From Eledone cirrhosa (lineage: Eukaryota > Mollusca > Cephalopoda > Octopoda > Eledonidae), in contig OZ024743.1 in the NCBI GenBank assembly GCA_964016885.1, positions 178,171,782-178,235,781 of the forward strand: 64,000 bases of DNA. The letters are read 5' to 3'. This document shows, in pieces, positions 54,253 to 64,000 of this stretch (position 1 is its first letter; the number at the start of each line of letters is the position of its first letter). The notes beneath the pieces are model-generated. The model saw only the letters and a list, made by a program, of their open reading frames with translations. It was not told the DNA's origin and ran no database searches. A program made the position numbers and the translations under genes.

Positions 54253-55104
54253 AATTTATTTTTATTAAAAGTTTGAGATAAGTATTGAGTCTAACTATTG
54301 TATAATATACCAAAGTTAATTTTTATATTATCACAATTTTTCAAGAGATACGTGACTGTATCTCTGCATGTTGTAAAAGGCAACTAAAAGGGATTGTGTC
54401 AAGAAAGGCACCTGGCTATGCCAGCATGGAAAAGTGGATGTAAACAATGATATAATTCTCAACTAAGTATAGATACTATAAAAGCCTTGCTTGGGAGGTG
54501 GGGCAGTTCTTCTCTGAAGTCCTATTGTTGTCCAGACCTTTTGAGAGTTTCTTGCTACTTAATAAAAATACAATTAAACTCTCATTCACCAGAACAACCT
54601 GTTTAGCTGGTACCAGTTTAGTACTGGGTTGATTCTTACTCTATATCTCTCTCTCTCTCACTTCTCTCACTCTCTATCCTTCTCTGGAAGAAATCTTACA
54701 ACCTTCCTGATTATTTTCAAAATAAGAAAAAAGTTAATATCCAATGTTTATAGTGGGATCTGGAAAATATTTTATAAAGAAGCGAATCAAAAGAACAGAA
54801 ACAAATAAATGTGTATAAATTATAAATTTTATTTTATAGAAAATATTTATTTTTGGTTTTGAATTCCTTTATTTTTTATACAAATAGATAATTTCCTTTT
54901 CTTTATTAAAAAATAACTAAGGATAGTTACAAACCAGATTTTTGGAATATATAATTCAACAACCCATTACATCATCAATATCAATAAATTAGAATATAAT
55001 TTATATTCAAATGTTCATTGCAGTTCTTGTAAAACTTAATTTTGAGTATATGATGACGCCAGCTGAAATATACATAAGAAAATTATAGAAGATACAAATA
55101 ATTG
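54253..55104. other. Gene-free DNA
   Basis: Contains a LINE-tail relic at about 54,404-54,455 (CTATGCCAGCATGGAAAAGT), a (TC)n tract near 54,645-54,675 and AT-rich text. No exon is evident. Confidence 0.5.
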
Positions 55105-55292
55105 TTTCTACTTTTGGCACAAGGCCAGCAATTACCCTGTGCATTACTGGTACTTTATTTTATCGACCTCGTAAGGATGAAAGGCAAAGTTAACTTTGGC
55201 GGGATTTGAATTCAGAATGGCAAGGGCCGTAACTATGCGTCAAAGCATAGCATCCGATCCTCTACCGATACTGCCAATCCACCGCCCTAAGA
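55105..55292 (-). mobile_element. Near full-length tRNA-derived SINE
   Basis: On the minus strand: GGGCGGTGGATTGGCAGTAT (head), CGGTAGAGGATCGGATGCTA, CTATGCTTTGACGCATAG, GTAACT..., then GAATTCAAATCCCGCC (B-box-like), GTTAACTTTGCCTTTCATCC, AATAAAGTACCAGTAATG and the GGCCTTGTGCCAAAAG tail. This is the best copy in the window for defining the family head to tail. Confidence 0.85.
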
Positions 55293-55309
55293 GAATACAA
55301 ATAATAGAG

Positions 55310-56455
55310 AGGTGTAATGACATGTTTGTGTAGTACCCACCCCTTAACACAGTGTAATGGTATGTTTGTGTAGTACCCACCCCTTAATACAGTGTAATGG
55401 TATGTTTGTGTAGTACCCACCCCTTAACACAGTGTAATGGTATGTTTGTGTAGTACCCACCCCTTAACACAGTGTAATGGTATGTTTGTGTAGTACCCAC
55501 CCCTTAACACAGTGTAATGGTATGTTTGTGTAGTACCCACCCCTTAATACAGTGAAATGGTATGTTTGTGTAGTACCCACCCCTTAACAGTGTAATGGTG
55601 TGTTTGTGTAGTACCCACCCCTTAACACAGTGTAATGATATGCTTGTGTAGTGCCCACCCCTTAACAGTGTAATGGTATGTTTGTGTAGTACCCACCCCT
55701 TAACACAGCATAATGGTATGTTTGCGTAGTGCCCACCCCTTAACAGTGAAATGGTATGTTTGTGTAATACCCACCCCTTAACACAGTGTAATGGTATGTT
55801 TGTGTAGTACCCACCCCTTAACACAGTGTAATGGTATGTTTGTGTAGTACCCACCCCTTAACACAGTGTAATGGTATGTTTGTGTAGTACCCACCCCTTA
55901 ACACAGTGTAATGGTATGTTTGTGTAGTACCCACCCCTTAACAGTGTAATGGTATGTTTGTGTAGTACCCACCCCTTAACACAGTGTAATGGTATGTTTG
56001 TGTAGTACCCACCCCTTAACACAGTGAAATGGTATGTTTGTGTAGTACCCACCCCTTAACAGTGTAATGGTATGTTTGTGTAGTACCCACCCCTTAACAC
56101 AGTGTAATGATATGTTTGTGTAGTACCCACCCCTTAACACAGTGAAATGGTATGTTTGTGTAGTACCCACCCCTTAACACAGTGAAATGGTATGTTTGTG
56201 TAGTACCCACCCCTTAACAGTGTAATGGTATGCTTGTGTAGTACCCACCCCTTAATACAGTGTAATGGTATGTTTGTGTAGTACCCACCCCTTAATAGAG
56301 TGTAATGGTGTGTTTTTGTAGTACCCACCCCTTAACACAGTGTAATGGTATGTTTATGTAGTACCCACCCCTTAATACAGCGTAATGGTGTGTTTGTGTA
56401 GTACCCACCCCTTAACACAGTGTAATGGTATGGTTGTGTAGTACCTACCCCTTAA
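55310..56455. repeat. 40-bp minisatellite (about 29 units)
   Basis: Unit GTGTAATGGTATGTTTGTGT + AGTACCCACCCCTTAACACA. Some units lack four bases (ACAC) and are 36 bp. Minus-strand frames read GWVLHKHTITL repeatedly and are by-products. It lies downstream of the exon at 57,038 on the same strand as that gene, probably in an intron or beyond the gene. Confidence 0.95.
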
Positions 56456-57037
56456 ACACTCAACTATTCCATTACAAAATGCTGATAAATATGTATTGCC
56501 CCCGCTTATTAATTTTTCAGAATCCCCCCCCCCCTCCCCCACACACACACTTATTAAATTTTGCTAATCTGTCTCCAGTAGAATTTTATTGTAGGTGATT
56601 CATATTGATACAGCAGCAGGAGGTTCTAATAATTTCATTTTACATTAAAAAATCATTATTATACATGACAAAAGAAAAGGAATTTAAGCAAAAGTCCACC
56701 CACACCCTACTTATTCCACCCCTGCCCTATTATTTGCGACTCGAAAGTAACTGATATCATATAAACCCCTAACATCCTTGCTGGTTGCATCGTTTTCTAC
56801 CAACGTATAGCCTCCTTCATTGGCTTGGTATAATCATGACATCACTCAATATGCTAGAAATAGTAGCCAAATGTCATTGTAGGCCTTAGTACCTAAAAAA
56901 TTATGGGATGGTCATGACTGGAACACTTTTGATCATATATCAGGGATGAATTAGAATCAATATGTCCTATCACTAAAAAAAAAAATAAAAAAAAAAAAAA
57001 TAAAAAAAAAAAAAACAGCTTAACCTGAAAATCTTAC
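56456..57037. other. Gene-free DNA with poly-C and poly-A runs
   Basis: Poly-C around 56,526-56,539 and poly-A around 56,978-57,014. No exon or repeat family is identified. Confidence 0.5.
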
Positions 57038-57240
57038 CGTTTTATATGGAGAAGAAGTGGGAACACCACAACTACCAGATTGTTGGTAAGATGAGGTATT
57101 ATTGACTACAAATGGTCTTTGTACGGTTTCTGGTCCCACATTCCTGTGAATAATAGTAACATTCCTATATCTTCTTTTCCAGCAGAAATAGGAACAAGAA
57201 GATATTGCAATAAATAACATAACCCATATAAACCAAAACC
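57038..57240 (-). CDS. Host gene exon: membrane span and cytoplasmic tail, WBP1/WBP1L/VOPP1-like
   Basis: Minus-strand exon of 203 bp with acceptor TATATTTACAG before 57,240 and donor GTAAGAT after 57,038. With the T carried from the upstream exon it reads WFWFIWVMLFIAISSCSYFC (one membrane span), then WKRRYRNVTIIHRN (basic stop-transfer) and a polar tail ending SCGVPTSSPYKT. The LWWFW-type entry to the span followed by basic residues is the hallmark I know from WBP1, WBP1L and VOPP1, single-pass proteins of secretory/lysosomal membranes that bind WW-domain ubiquitin ligases through PPxY tails. No PPxY is in this exon; it would be in a later exon outside what I can identify. Exon end phase 0. 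Confidence 0.65.
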
Positions 57241-57423
57241 CTGTAAATATATAAGAATATATTATAATAGCAAATACAATATTCTGGAGTATTAATCTAC
57301 TTCAATTTAAAATGAGAGATTACTGTATATATTCAAATATACAGAAATATATTAAAAAAATGTAGTTTGCTTGAAGCATTGTATATAATATATAATGTGG
57401 AAAGTGATATTTGTAATAAGGCT

Positions 57424-57692
57424 AAACAATGCAAAATGGACAGTAAGATGAAGGCAAACATCAAACAATGCTTGAAAGCAGTTTATAGGTTTTTGAATTT
57501 AAATCTAATTTCAAAGAGAAGAGAACAGTACATTTTTATTTATTTATTTATTTGAGAGTTCTTTATACTCTGATGAGGGAACTTTAAGTCCCGAAATATT
57601 AGGACAAAAAAAAAAACAACAAAAAAATCCCAAAGATTACCAAGTAATTAACTTTTCATTGGCTTCATCTTACCGTCCATTTTGCAATGTTT
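57424..57692. mobile_element. Small element with ~35-bp inverted ends and a hammerhead-like core
   Basis: The ends AACAATGCAAAATGGACAGT… and …CCGTCCATTTTGCAATGTT are imperfect inverted repeats (GTAAGATGAAGGCAA versus TTGGCTTCATCTTAC). Inside are (TTTA)n and the ribozyme-like motif at 57,570-57,596. Confidence 0.55.
57570..57596 (+). ncRNA. Hammerhead ribozyme core, best match in window
   Basis: CTGATGA, then GGGA…TCCC stem II with G-C closing pair and a small loop, then GAAA. All conserved core positions of CUGANGA/GAAA are present in the correct order. Stem III could start TATT after GAAA, but the stem I partner and cleavage UH are not clear in the A-rich downstream text. Confidence 0.5.
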
Positions 57693-57855
57693 ACATGAGG
57701 AAACATAGCAATAATCACTGAAGATGTCACAAAAATGTGCGATGAAAGAACTTTGAGAAATGATATTTATATTTTTAATTGTTGGTCAATCAAAGATAAA
57801 CACTGATTGCCAGCTAAATTATTTATAAAAATATAAAAATATACTGAAGTTTTAA

Positions 57856-58106
57856 ACAAACCAAACAGTGTGTTTTACTATTTTTGGCAATATTAGGACA
57901 ACATGATCCTCTCCAAATATAACAATGTCTGTTTCAACTCACAATTTCATATCAAAAACCTTGCAAAACAAATACATCAGAGTCAGAATTATTACATTTG
58001 TAAGAAAAATGTAGAGACATGTGAATGTACTGAAGTAGTTAATAATACCATAAATTTAACAGAATATTATCTAACTATATATGATGCAATACTGAGCAGG
58101 ATATAA
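57856..58106 (+). mobile_element. Penelope-like leading-region remnant
   Basis: ACCAAACAGTGTGTTTTACT and GGCAATATTAGGACAACATG, CCTCTCCAAATATAAC are similar to 21,765-21,838 after the Penelope ORF. A 67-codon frame (57,903-58,106) follows (CFNSQFHIKNLAKQ), without a recognised domain. It lies 260 bp after a hammerhead-like motif, as expected for a Penelope terminal repeat. Confidence 0.4.
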
Positions 58107-58544
58107 AATTACAATCAGATAGCCAGGTGCAAATTCAAATACAGGTAAAATACATTGTAAACATTAACTGGTTGAGTGTAGTTCATTGTTTTATCTCCTT
58201 ATACTTTACTCTGTTAAAAGAAATACTATGTATTTTGACCTTTAGCTTCCTTGGTTCAATAAAAACACAACCTCATTATCTAACTAATACTGATTAAACA
58301 AAACCAAATGAAATCAAATCAAACAAGACAGGAAAGGACGGTGACACAGTACTTCATATCATTATCTTTAGACACAATGGTTCCACAGGAATGTGGCTTT
58401 TGTGATTCATTATTATCTGAATGTCAGAGAAATTACTAAATGACCTGAACAGTTGCCTGAGATAATCAAAGATAATTAAACAGAATAAGAACAAAAACAA
58501 TTTTGTAATAGAGATAAATGAATGATAATAATATATAGGGATTG
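58107..58544. other. Gene-free intronic DNA
   Basis: AT-rich; no recognised element. Confidence 0.4.
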
Positions 58545-58766
58545 GCAATAGGATTGGTAGAGCATCAGACAATGTGCTTTGTCTCATATAGTTACGTCCC
58601 TTTACAATCTGATTTTAAATTCCGCCGAGGTTAGCTTCACCTTTCATTTTTACGCGAGTCAATAAAATAAAGTAGCAGTAATACACTGGCGTTGATTTAA
58701 TCAACTTTCCCCTCCCCCAAAATTGTTGGTCTTGAGCCTAAATCGGAAATCATTACTATTCGTGGA
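58545..58766 (+). mobile_element. tRNA-derived SINE, tandem copy 1
   Basis: Head ATTGGTAGAGCATCAGACAA, B-box-like ATTTTAAATTCCGCCGAGG, then CACCTTTCATTTTTACGCGA, AATAAAATAAAGTAGCAGTA, and the tail AAAATTGTTGGTCTTGAGCC. Confidence 0.8.
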
Positions 58767-58960
58767 TCAGCAGTATCAGTAGAGTGTTGGGCCACATGCT
58801 TTGTGTTATATAGTTATGGCTTTTTATGTTCTGAATTCAAATCTCAAAGAGGTTAGTTTTGCCTTTCATCCTTACAGAGTCTATAAAATAAAGCACTAAT
58901 AACACACTGGAGTTGATTTAATCAACTTTCTCATTGTGCCAAAAATAGAAACAATAAGCA
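58767..58960 (+). mobile_element. tRNA-derived SINE, tandem copy 2
   Basis: Directly follows copy 1: TATCAGTAGAGTGTTGGGCC, GAATTCAAATCTCAAAGAGG, TTGCCTTTCATCCTTACAGA, TATAAAATAAAGCACTAATA. More decayed in the tail. Confidence 0.75.
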
Positions 58961-59250
58961 GCCCATCTGAGGAAGGATCCCTGCGAGGTGGAGCGGCTGT
59001 TGCAACAGGTGTTACTGACCATTGTTCGCAGAAATGCCTTTGCTATTTTGTCCGTGAGGAGCACCGAAACACAGCTCTGACCTAGGTGTAGAGTTTGTCA
59101 TCCTCTCCCCTTCCTCCTTTCTTTATTCCTTTGTCTAATAGTCCTTGATCTTTCCCTCCTTTTCCTCTCATTTATGGCATTTATAGTGCTTTCCAATACT
59201 GCTTTCTTTTTCTGTATATTTAACCAAATAATAAATTTTTATTTTAAAAA
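58961..59250 (+). other. Unassigned segment with a ribozyme-like stem
   Basis: Contains GATCCCTGCGAGGTGGAGCG, TGTTGCAACAGG and 59,049-59,070 GTCCGTGAGGAGCACCGAAAC. The last resembles a hammerhead stem II (GUCC-GUGA-GGA) followed by CGAAAC, but CUGAUGA is not intact upstream (CTATTTT). Possibly a Penelope-type end. Confidence 0.3.
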
Positions 59251-59972
59251 ATTATTTGTTTATGTATCTATTAGAGAATTTTATTTTTCAAAGAAGTAAA
59301 AAGTTTTAACTTCTTTGTCAGAATAGTTTAGGATACCAAGGATCAACAACACATTTGATGGCTGGTTTTCCATGCTTGCATGGGTTGGATGGGTCTTCTC
59401 CAGAACATGATCTCACCCTCTGCTTCATTCCTTCATACTATAAAATCAACAGCTTAATATAAAACCCCGATGAAAAGGTTTTCACCTTAAGGTGTTGTCA
59501 TTAAAAATAATTAATTATTATAGATCTTTCATATTTTTCATGACATGGAAGCCCCCTCTAATATTTTAACGTATTCCTTAGCTCCCCATGTCGAATACTA
59601 GGTTTCCCTTAATATAAGATAGGTCTTGTATTAATTTTCCCACAAAAAGAGGGCACTAGAGCTTATTTTCAGGGTAGGGCTTATATGTTTACACAAAAAA
59701 TAACACAAGAATTTTGGTAAATACTGATGTCAAATTATATTATAGAGTTAAAAACTATAATTAAAAGAATTTATTAGTAATCAGCAACACTCTGGAAATG
59801 TGTGTTTTATATTAATTTTTATGTTAATTTTTGTTGCAAAAAAGGGCAATATAAAAATCATTGGAGTTTTATAATAGAGGAAATACAACAGATTGTTGCC
59901 ACACAAATATTACACCACCACCACTGTTTTCCTTTTCACACCTACGTATATTGCTACATTTTATAGATATAT
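59251..59972. other. Gene-free intronic DNA with LINE-tail and MITE-like pieces
   Basis: 59,352-59,400 has CCATGCTTGCATGGGTTGGA. 59,600-59,690 has AGAGCTTATTTTCAGGGTAG and GGGCTTATATG, a common dispersed-repeat text. No coding. Confidence 0.4.
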
Positions 59973-60845
59973 TATCATCATCATCACCGCTTTACGTCCA
60001 TTCTTCCATGCTTCCATGGGTTAGACGAGTTGTCTTGTGGGCAGTGCCAGGTCGGGTGACCTTGTCCTGCTCATCTGGGAACTGATTTGGCTTGATTTCT
60101 ACAGTTGGATGCCCTTCCTAACACCAACCTCATTTACAGTGAGTGCTAGGTGCTTTTTTCCCATGACACCTACACGATGACTTTACAGTGTAGACTGCGT
60201 GATTTTTTTGTCATGACACCTCCATGACCACTTTGCAGTGGGAGGGGTTGGGAGCATATTGTCTATATGCTTCAGCATCAGCTTGTTAGGGTGGAAAGTC
60301 GGGTCTTCTGTGTGATGCCAGATGTCACGGTCGTGTGTCATCGCCTTTGAGAGGTGCAATTGGGCAAGGTCAACTTTTATCACCTCATCCCAGGTCTTCT
60401 TAGGTCTCCCCACTCCATGGCTTCCATTGACTTTTAGTGCTCTGCACCTTTTTATACAGTTGTCATCTTTCATACACATCATATGTCCATACCAATGCAA
60501 CCTCCTCTCCTGCACACAGCATTTGATTCCTCTAATGCTCAGTCTCTCCCTCAATTCGTTTATGCTTTGCCGTTCTCGTACATTACTATTACACATCCAT
60601 CGGAGCATGCAAGCTTCGTTTCTTTCTAATCTGTGCAAGTCTTCTACACACAGTGCCCAGGTCTCACTACCGTGTAACTTTGCTGTTCGTATGCACGCAT
60701 CATACAATCTGCCTTTCATTTTGAGGAAAAAGCCTTTTGCAGCTAGCAGTGGCAGTAGCTCCCTGAACTTCTTCCATCCCGTTCTTGCCCTGGTTACTGT
60801 ACTTTCAGAATACCTACCTCCACTGCTAATTCAGTCACCTACGTA
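59973..60845 (-). pseudogene. RTE-like LINE 3' fragment, copy F
   Basis: Minus-strand copy from GDxISSGG (K replaced by a TGA stop) to an (ATG)n tail at 59,973. The frame 60,183-60,719 has MKGRLYDACIRTAKLHGSET and RRLHWYGHMMCMKDD, then runs on into the 3' UTR. It is diverged from copies C-E (for example VQERRLHW versus LLERRLRW), and its truncation abuts TA repeats. Confidence 0.85.
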
Positions 60846-60857
60846 GCAAAAGCTGTA

Positions 60858-60962
60858 TATAATATATATATATATATACACACACACACATATATATATA
60901 TACATATACACATATACACCACATATATATACACACATACATATATACACACGCACACAAAC
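60858..60962. repeat. (TA)n/(CA)n microsatellite
   Basis: TA and CA blocks next to the truncated 5' end of LINE copy F. Confidence 0.9.
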
Positions 60963-61432
60963 AAAATACTATTAAAGGGAACAAAGTAAGAAAAAATCGG
61001 AAAAGAAAAGAAAAAATAATTAAACAACAAAAGAAAGAGAGAGAGGGAGGGACAAACCTTACACCCCAGTCTGAGCAGCATTCTAGCTGCACCCTGAGGA
61101 CAAAATGGCAAAGGAATCACTGTGGAGAATGGCCAAAGACACCTGCTAAACAGCCAACCCACTGCACAATGTCCCAAATTGATAGAATTCTATCTGTATA
61201 TTACTGGAACTTTGTTTCTCCAACAAAAAAGGAATGAAAAGCAGTGAAACTCACCCATTTACTTTTTACCATATCACTTCTCTAACAGACATCCTAGACT
61301 ACATCTAAAGGAAGGCTGTACAAACACACACCAGCTTCTGGACCACGCACATGACTTGACTTTTAACCCTTTAGCATTTACATTACTCTCTATTTACTAT
61401 ATTTACAGCAGGTGTCTTTGGTCATTCCCCAC
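60963..61432. other. Gene-free intronic DNA
   Basis: Purine-rich run at 61,010-61,050. A TTAACCCTTTAGCATTTACA piece at 61,365-61,384 is the end of the MITE family seen at 54,055. Confidence 0.4.
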
Positions 61433-61923
61433 AGAAGTACTAACATCAAAACGAGTTTCCTATCATTTGAAGACTAAGATCTTCGATACTGACATCTTAC
61501 CAGTTGTGTTATATGGTTTTGACTGTGTTAATTGGACGACAAGGTCACTTCAGAAGCTCTCGACATTCCATAACCACATCATGAGACTTATGACTGATAA
61601 GCGGCTCAGCAACCGTATCTGTATCAGTGAGCAGCTCAACATTACCAAACTTAGACCAATTACATCAATTGTCAAGTCAAGAGTACTCAAACTATACAGT
61701 CATATAAAAAGATTAACTCGTGGTGTGAGTAGGTTATGCCTGGAAGGAAGGTTGGCTGGTAAAAGAAGGAGAGGCCGGCAGCCAAAACGATGGCTTGATA
61801 ATGTCAACTTATGGACTGGACTTGATCTTTGCTCTAAACTCTGCTGTTGGTGATCGAACTTTGTGGAGAAAATTATCTCATGTTGATGCGCAGTCTGCAA
61901 CTGACAGAGATAGAATAAGGTAA
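61433..61923 (+). pseudogene. Remnant of a second LINE family (C-terminal region)
   Basis: The frame to 61,853 has HLKTKIFDTDILPVVLYGFD and then QKLSTFHNHIMRLM, KRRRGRQPKRWLDNV: the C-terminal region seen after reverse transcriptases in several LINE clades (…LPVLLYG…R…GRP..RW.D.). A one-base shift near 61,830 moves the continuation to GDRTLWRKLSHVDAQSA and a stop by 61,920. It is not the same family as copies A-F. No catalytic part is present. Confidence 0.65.
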
Positions 61924-62511
61924 GTTGAAAATTTGTCAATTTCCTTCTTTCGATGTTTATTTATATAGATAAATATATGTACTATTGTCTGTTTGTTTTT
62001 ATATAACTGTTAATATATATATATATGTGTTGTGTACATACGGAAAATTGGTCATATATAGAGTAGGCGTGTTTAAAATAACAAAGGCTAGGAAATTGCC
62101 ATTTTCATCCCACCCACCCGTCCTATGCATGCTTGACGCTGTACGTTAAATACTCGTTCACATAGCACATTAAACCAAGTTCCGCTCATCACGGACACGG
62201 GGGGGACAGAGGTTCTGTAAGCCAAAGCGTAGGCAACCCGTCTAGGAGAGCTACCACTCAGAATAAATTGGTGCGGGGTAGAGAAGTCGTGTAAGTCCAG
62301 TAAGACAACTTCCCTAGTGCTGGTGGAACAAATAAAAGCACCCAGTCCATGCTGTAAAATGGAGGGGTGAGTAGGGCCCCTGAGTCCAGTAAGATGACCT
62401 CTCTAGTGCTGGTGGCACGAATAAAAGCACCCAGACCATGCTGTAAAATGGAGGCGTGAATAGCTCCCCCCCCACACACACACACACACACACACACAGT
62501 CCAGTAAGATG
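61924..62511. repeat. Gene-free DNA with degenerate ~60-bp tandem repeat
   Basis: 62,290-62,505 repeats AGTCCAGTAAGATGACCTCT, GTGCTGGTGGCACGAATAAA and CACCCAG.CCATGCTGTAAA about three times. The text is like the LINE 3' UTR repeats. A (CA)n run lies at 62,472-62,498. Confidence 0.65.
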
Positions 62512-63345
62512 AATACTTGGAAAAATGGTGAGAGTAGGGAAGGATACACAGCTGCTAGGAGAGAAGCTAGACATCAGGTGTACTTAGCACGCAGGGAGGC
62601 TGAGAGTAGGAGGTTTACCAATGTTCTGCAATGGGAAGATCAGAGTTGTCCGGTGTTCCGCATTGCAAAGCAGTGTATCAGTGCAAATCAGGATGTTGTT
62701 GGAGATAAGTGTGTCCAGAATGATGTCGGTGTACTTAGTGTCAAAATGATCAAAAAAGGAGGCCTGGAAATATCATTATGAGAGACTGATGAATGTGGAG
62801 AACAAATGGGAGAGAGTAAAATTACCCTCAGTAGATCCGACAGAGGGACCAGCTGTTGAGATTGACAAATATAGAGTCCAAGAGGCGATTAAGGAAAGGA
62901 AAAATGGTAAGGCTGCTGGACCATTGGGGATAGTTGCTGAGATGCTGAAGGCATCAGGGGACGTAGGAACTAAAAGCACCCGGTCCACTCAGTAAGATGG
63001 TCGTGCTGGTGACAAGACAAACATACCCAGTTCACACTGCAAAGTGGTCAAGTTGGTGTCACAACCAAAAGAACACAGGCCACACTGTAAAGTGGCTGTG
63101 TTGGTGTCACAATAAAAAGCAACCAACTCACTGTAAAATGGTTATTTTGGTGGTATGATAAAAGTACTTAATCCACACTGTAAATGTGGTTGGCATTAGG
63201 AAGGGCATCCAGCCACAGAAACCAAGCCAGAAACAGTTCTGTATGAGCAAAACAGTCATTTGATCTGACTTATTTCACAATGAGACAACTCATCTAACCC
63301 ATGCTAGCATGGAAAAATAGTCATTAAACAGTAATGATGCTGATA
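62512..63345 (+). pseudogene. RTE-like LINE, internally deleted copy H
   Basis: 62,512-62,971 encodes the pre-RT linker (YLARREAESRRFTNVLQWE) with one frameshift near 62,750, then HYERLMNVENKWERVKLPSV to KAAGPLGIVAEMLKASG. Here it jumps to 3' UTR-type text (GTCACAACCAAAAGAACACA, GGTTGGCATTAGGAAGGGCA) and ends in a weak AATGATGCTGATAATG tail. The whole reverse transcriptase is deleted. Same subfamily as 12,428-13,965. Confidence 0.75.
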
Positions 63346-63545
63346 ATGTGGTAGCCATTTTATGTCCAACACCCCTTCCTAGAATGCTGGCCTTATGGAA
63401 TTCCTTGTTTGTATGTTATTCCTGTAGCCATCCATTGTCGATCTCACACTATATGAGAGGTCTGAAGGCCATGAGCACAAATCCTTCCTTCAGACCAAAC
63501 CAATAAAATAAATGTTATTGAAATAAATAAATATATTTTACTTAC

Positions 63546-63614
63546 ACCACAGGTGATACACTGGAGTGAAGAAACAACACTGATCAAAAGATGCACCACA
63601 ACAGTATGCATAAC
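63546..63614 (-). CDS. Host gene exon: cysteine-rich segment before membrane span, WBP1/WBP1L/VOPP1-like
   Basis: 69-bp minus-strand exon with acceptor TCTATATATTTTCAG and donor GTAAGT, phase 1 at both ends. It reads (x)YAYCCGASFDQCC, then FFTPVYHLW, and joins in phase to the exon at 57,240 to complete a W codon and run into the membrane span. Paired CC motifs followed by Y..LWWFW match my knowledge of the WBP1/WBP1L/VOPP1 luminal segment. The exon with the signal peptide should lie beyond 64,000 on the minus strand. Consistent splice sites and matching phase are the main support. Confidence 0.65.
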
Positions 63615-64000
63615 CTGAAAATATATAGAAAATGTCAACATTAGAAAAACATTTGGATAGGAATTTTAATTTAACACCCTGTAATGATTTAGCAGCAAAT
63701 CTAAAAACAGATTTGTTAATTCAAATGTTTATAGCATCTTTACTAGCAGACAGAACATTGAGAAAATTTGCAGTAAACTAATGTAGAGACTGATTTTTAA
63801 TGTGAAACAATCATAGTGATGTTCTGTATATTTTAAGAATGTTTTGCTAAAGTTGTTTCATGTGTTACAGGGTGTTATAAATTAATATATACAAGCAGTT
63901 ATTAGATATCAAGTTTTGAAAGAAGAGATAGCTTGCTCAGAAATTGAGACAACTCAACATAAATGATTCTATCAGCAACAGAAAAATAACACAAGTCGAT
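63615..64000. other. Gene-free DNA, presumably upstream intron
   Basis: AT-rich, no recognised element. It would be the intron before the exon at 63,546-63,614. Confidence 0.45.

Larger units (their letters stand above)
57241..63545 (-). other. Host-gene intron (6.3 kb) filled with repeats
   Basis: Lies between the two exons, phase 1. The donor is GTAAGT at 63,545-63,540 and the acceptor TTTACAG at 57,247-57,241 (minus strand). Contents are given in separate entries: Penelope-like terminal pieces, two SINEs, two reverse or forward LINE remnants and microsatellites. Confidence 0.65.

Noticed and set aside
55504..56328. Minus-strand GWVLHKHTITL repeat ORFs
   Set aside because: By-product of the 40-bp minisatellite; units of 36 and 40 bp break frames repeatedly.

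Overview
This window looks like nuclear DNA from a cephalopod mollusc (octopus, squid or cuttlefish). It is AT-rich, full of (TA)n and (TG)n microsatellites, and has almost no dense coding sequence. It carries tRNA-derived SINEs of the cephalopod type, many 5'-truncated RTE-like LINEs that end in (ATG)n/(CAT)n tails, a Penelope-like retroelement, short Helitron-type elements and MITEs. I saw no prokaryotic genes, CRISPR array, rRNA or convincing free-standing tRNA gene.

Layout. 1-2,900: microsatellites and direct repeats. 2,911-6,808: a 3.9 kb inverted duplication whose arms each carry the same ORF of about 80 codons and a hammerhead-like motif at the outer end. 7,678-9,232: a second inverted duplication plus a third partial copy. 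9,603-9,996: a MITE with an 8-bp target duplication. 10,145-10,558: a third inverted repeat. 10,744-13,965: two decayed LINE copies around a Helitron-like element. 14,195-15,673: microsatellites and two abutting Helitron ends. 16,237-18,085: a LINE copy on the minus strand.

18,007-53,542 is the dominant structure: a giant, nearly perfect palindrome. The left arm is 16.5 kb, the right arm 18.3 kb, and the spacer 734 bp. Each arm holds, from outside to inside, a hammerhead-like Penelope terminal fragment, a Helitron fragment, a broken Penelope-like element, a 27-bp minisatellite (2.7 kb left, 4.5 kb right), a Helitron, a long hairpin, SINEs, a LINE 3' fragment, a TRIM-like element with 275-bp repeats and a LINE with a 543-codon ORF. 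The inner and outer breakpoints both fall in SINE sequence. The arms differ by private substitutions and by minisatellite length, so the duplication either has a real history or joins two haplotypes. A head-to-head assembly error must be excluded.

53,543-64,000 returns to single-copy order. It has SINEs, a 40-bp minisatellite, LINE remnants and the only convincing host gene: two minus-strand exons (63,546-63,614 and 57,038-57,240) joined by a phase-1 intron. They encode a cysteine-rich juxtamembrane segment and one membrane span resembling the WBP1/WBP1L/VOPP1 family. The 6.3 kb intron is filled with LINE and SINE remnants. The mobile elements appear to be inactive copies; their likely biological effect is structural, through palindromes, hairpins and repeat expansion.
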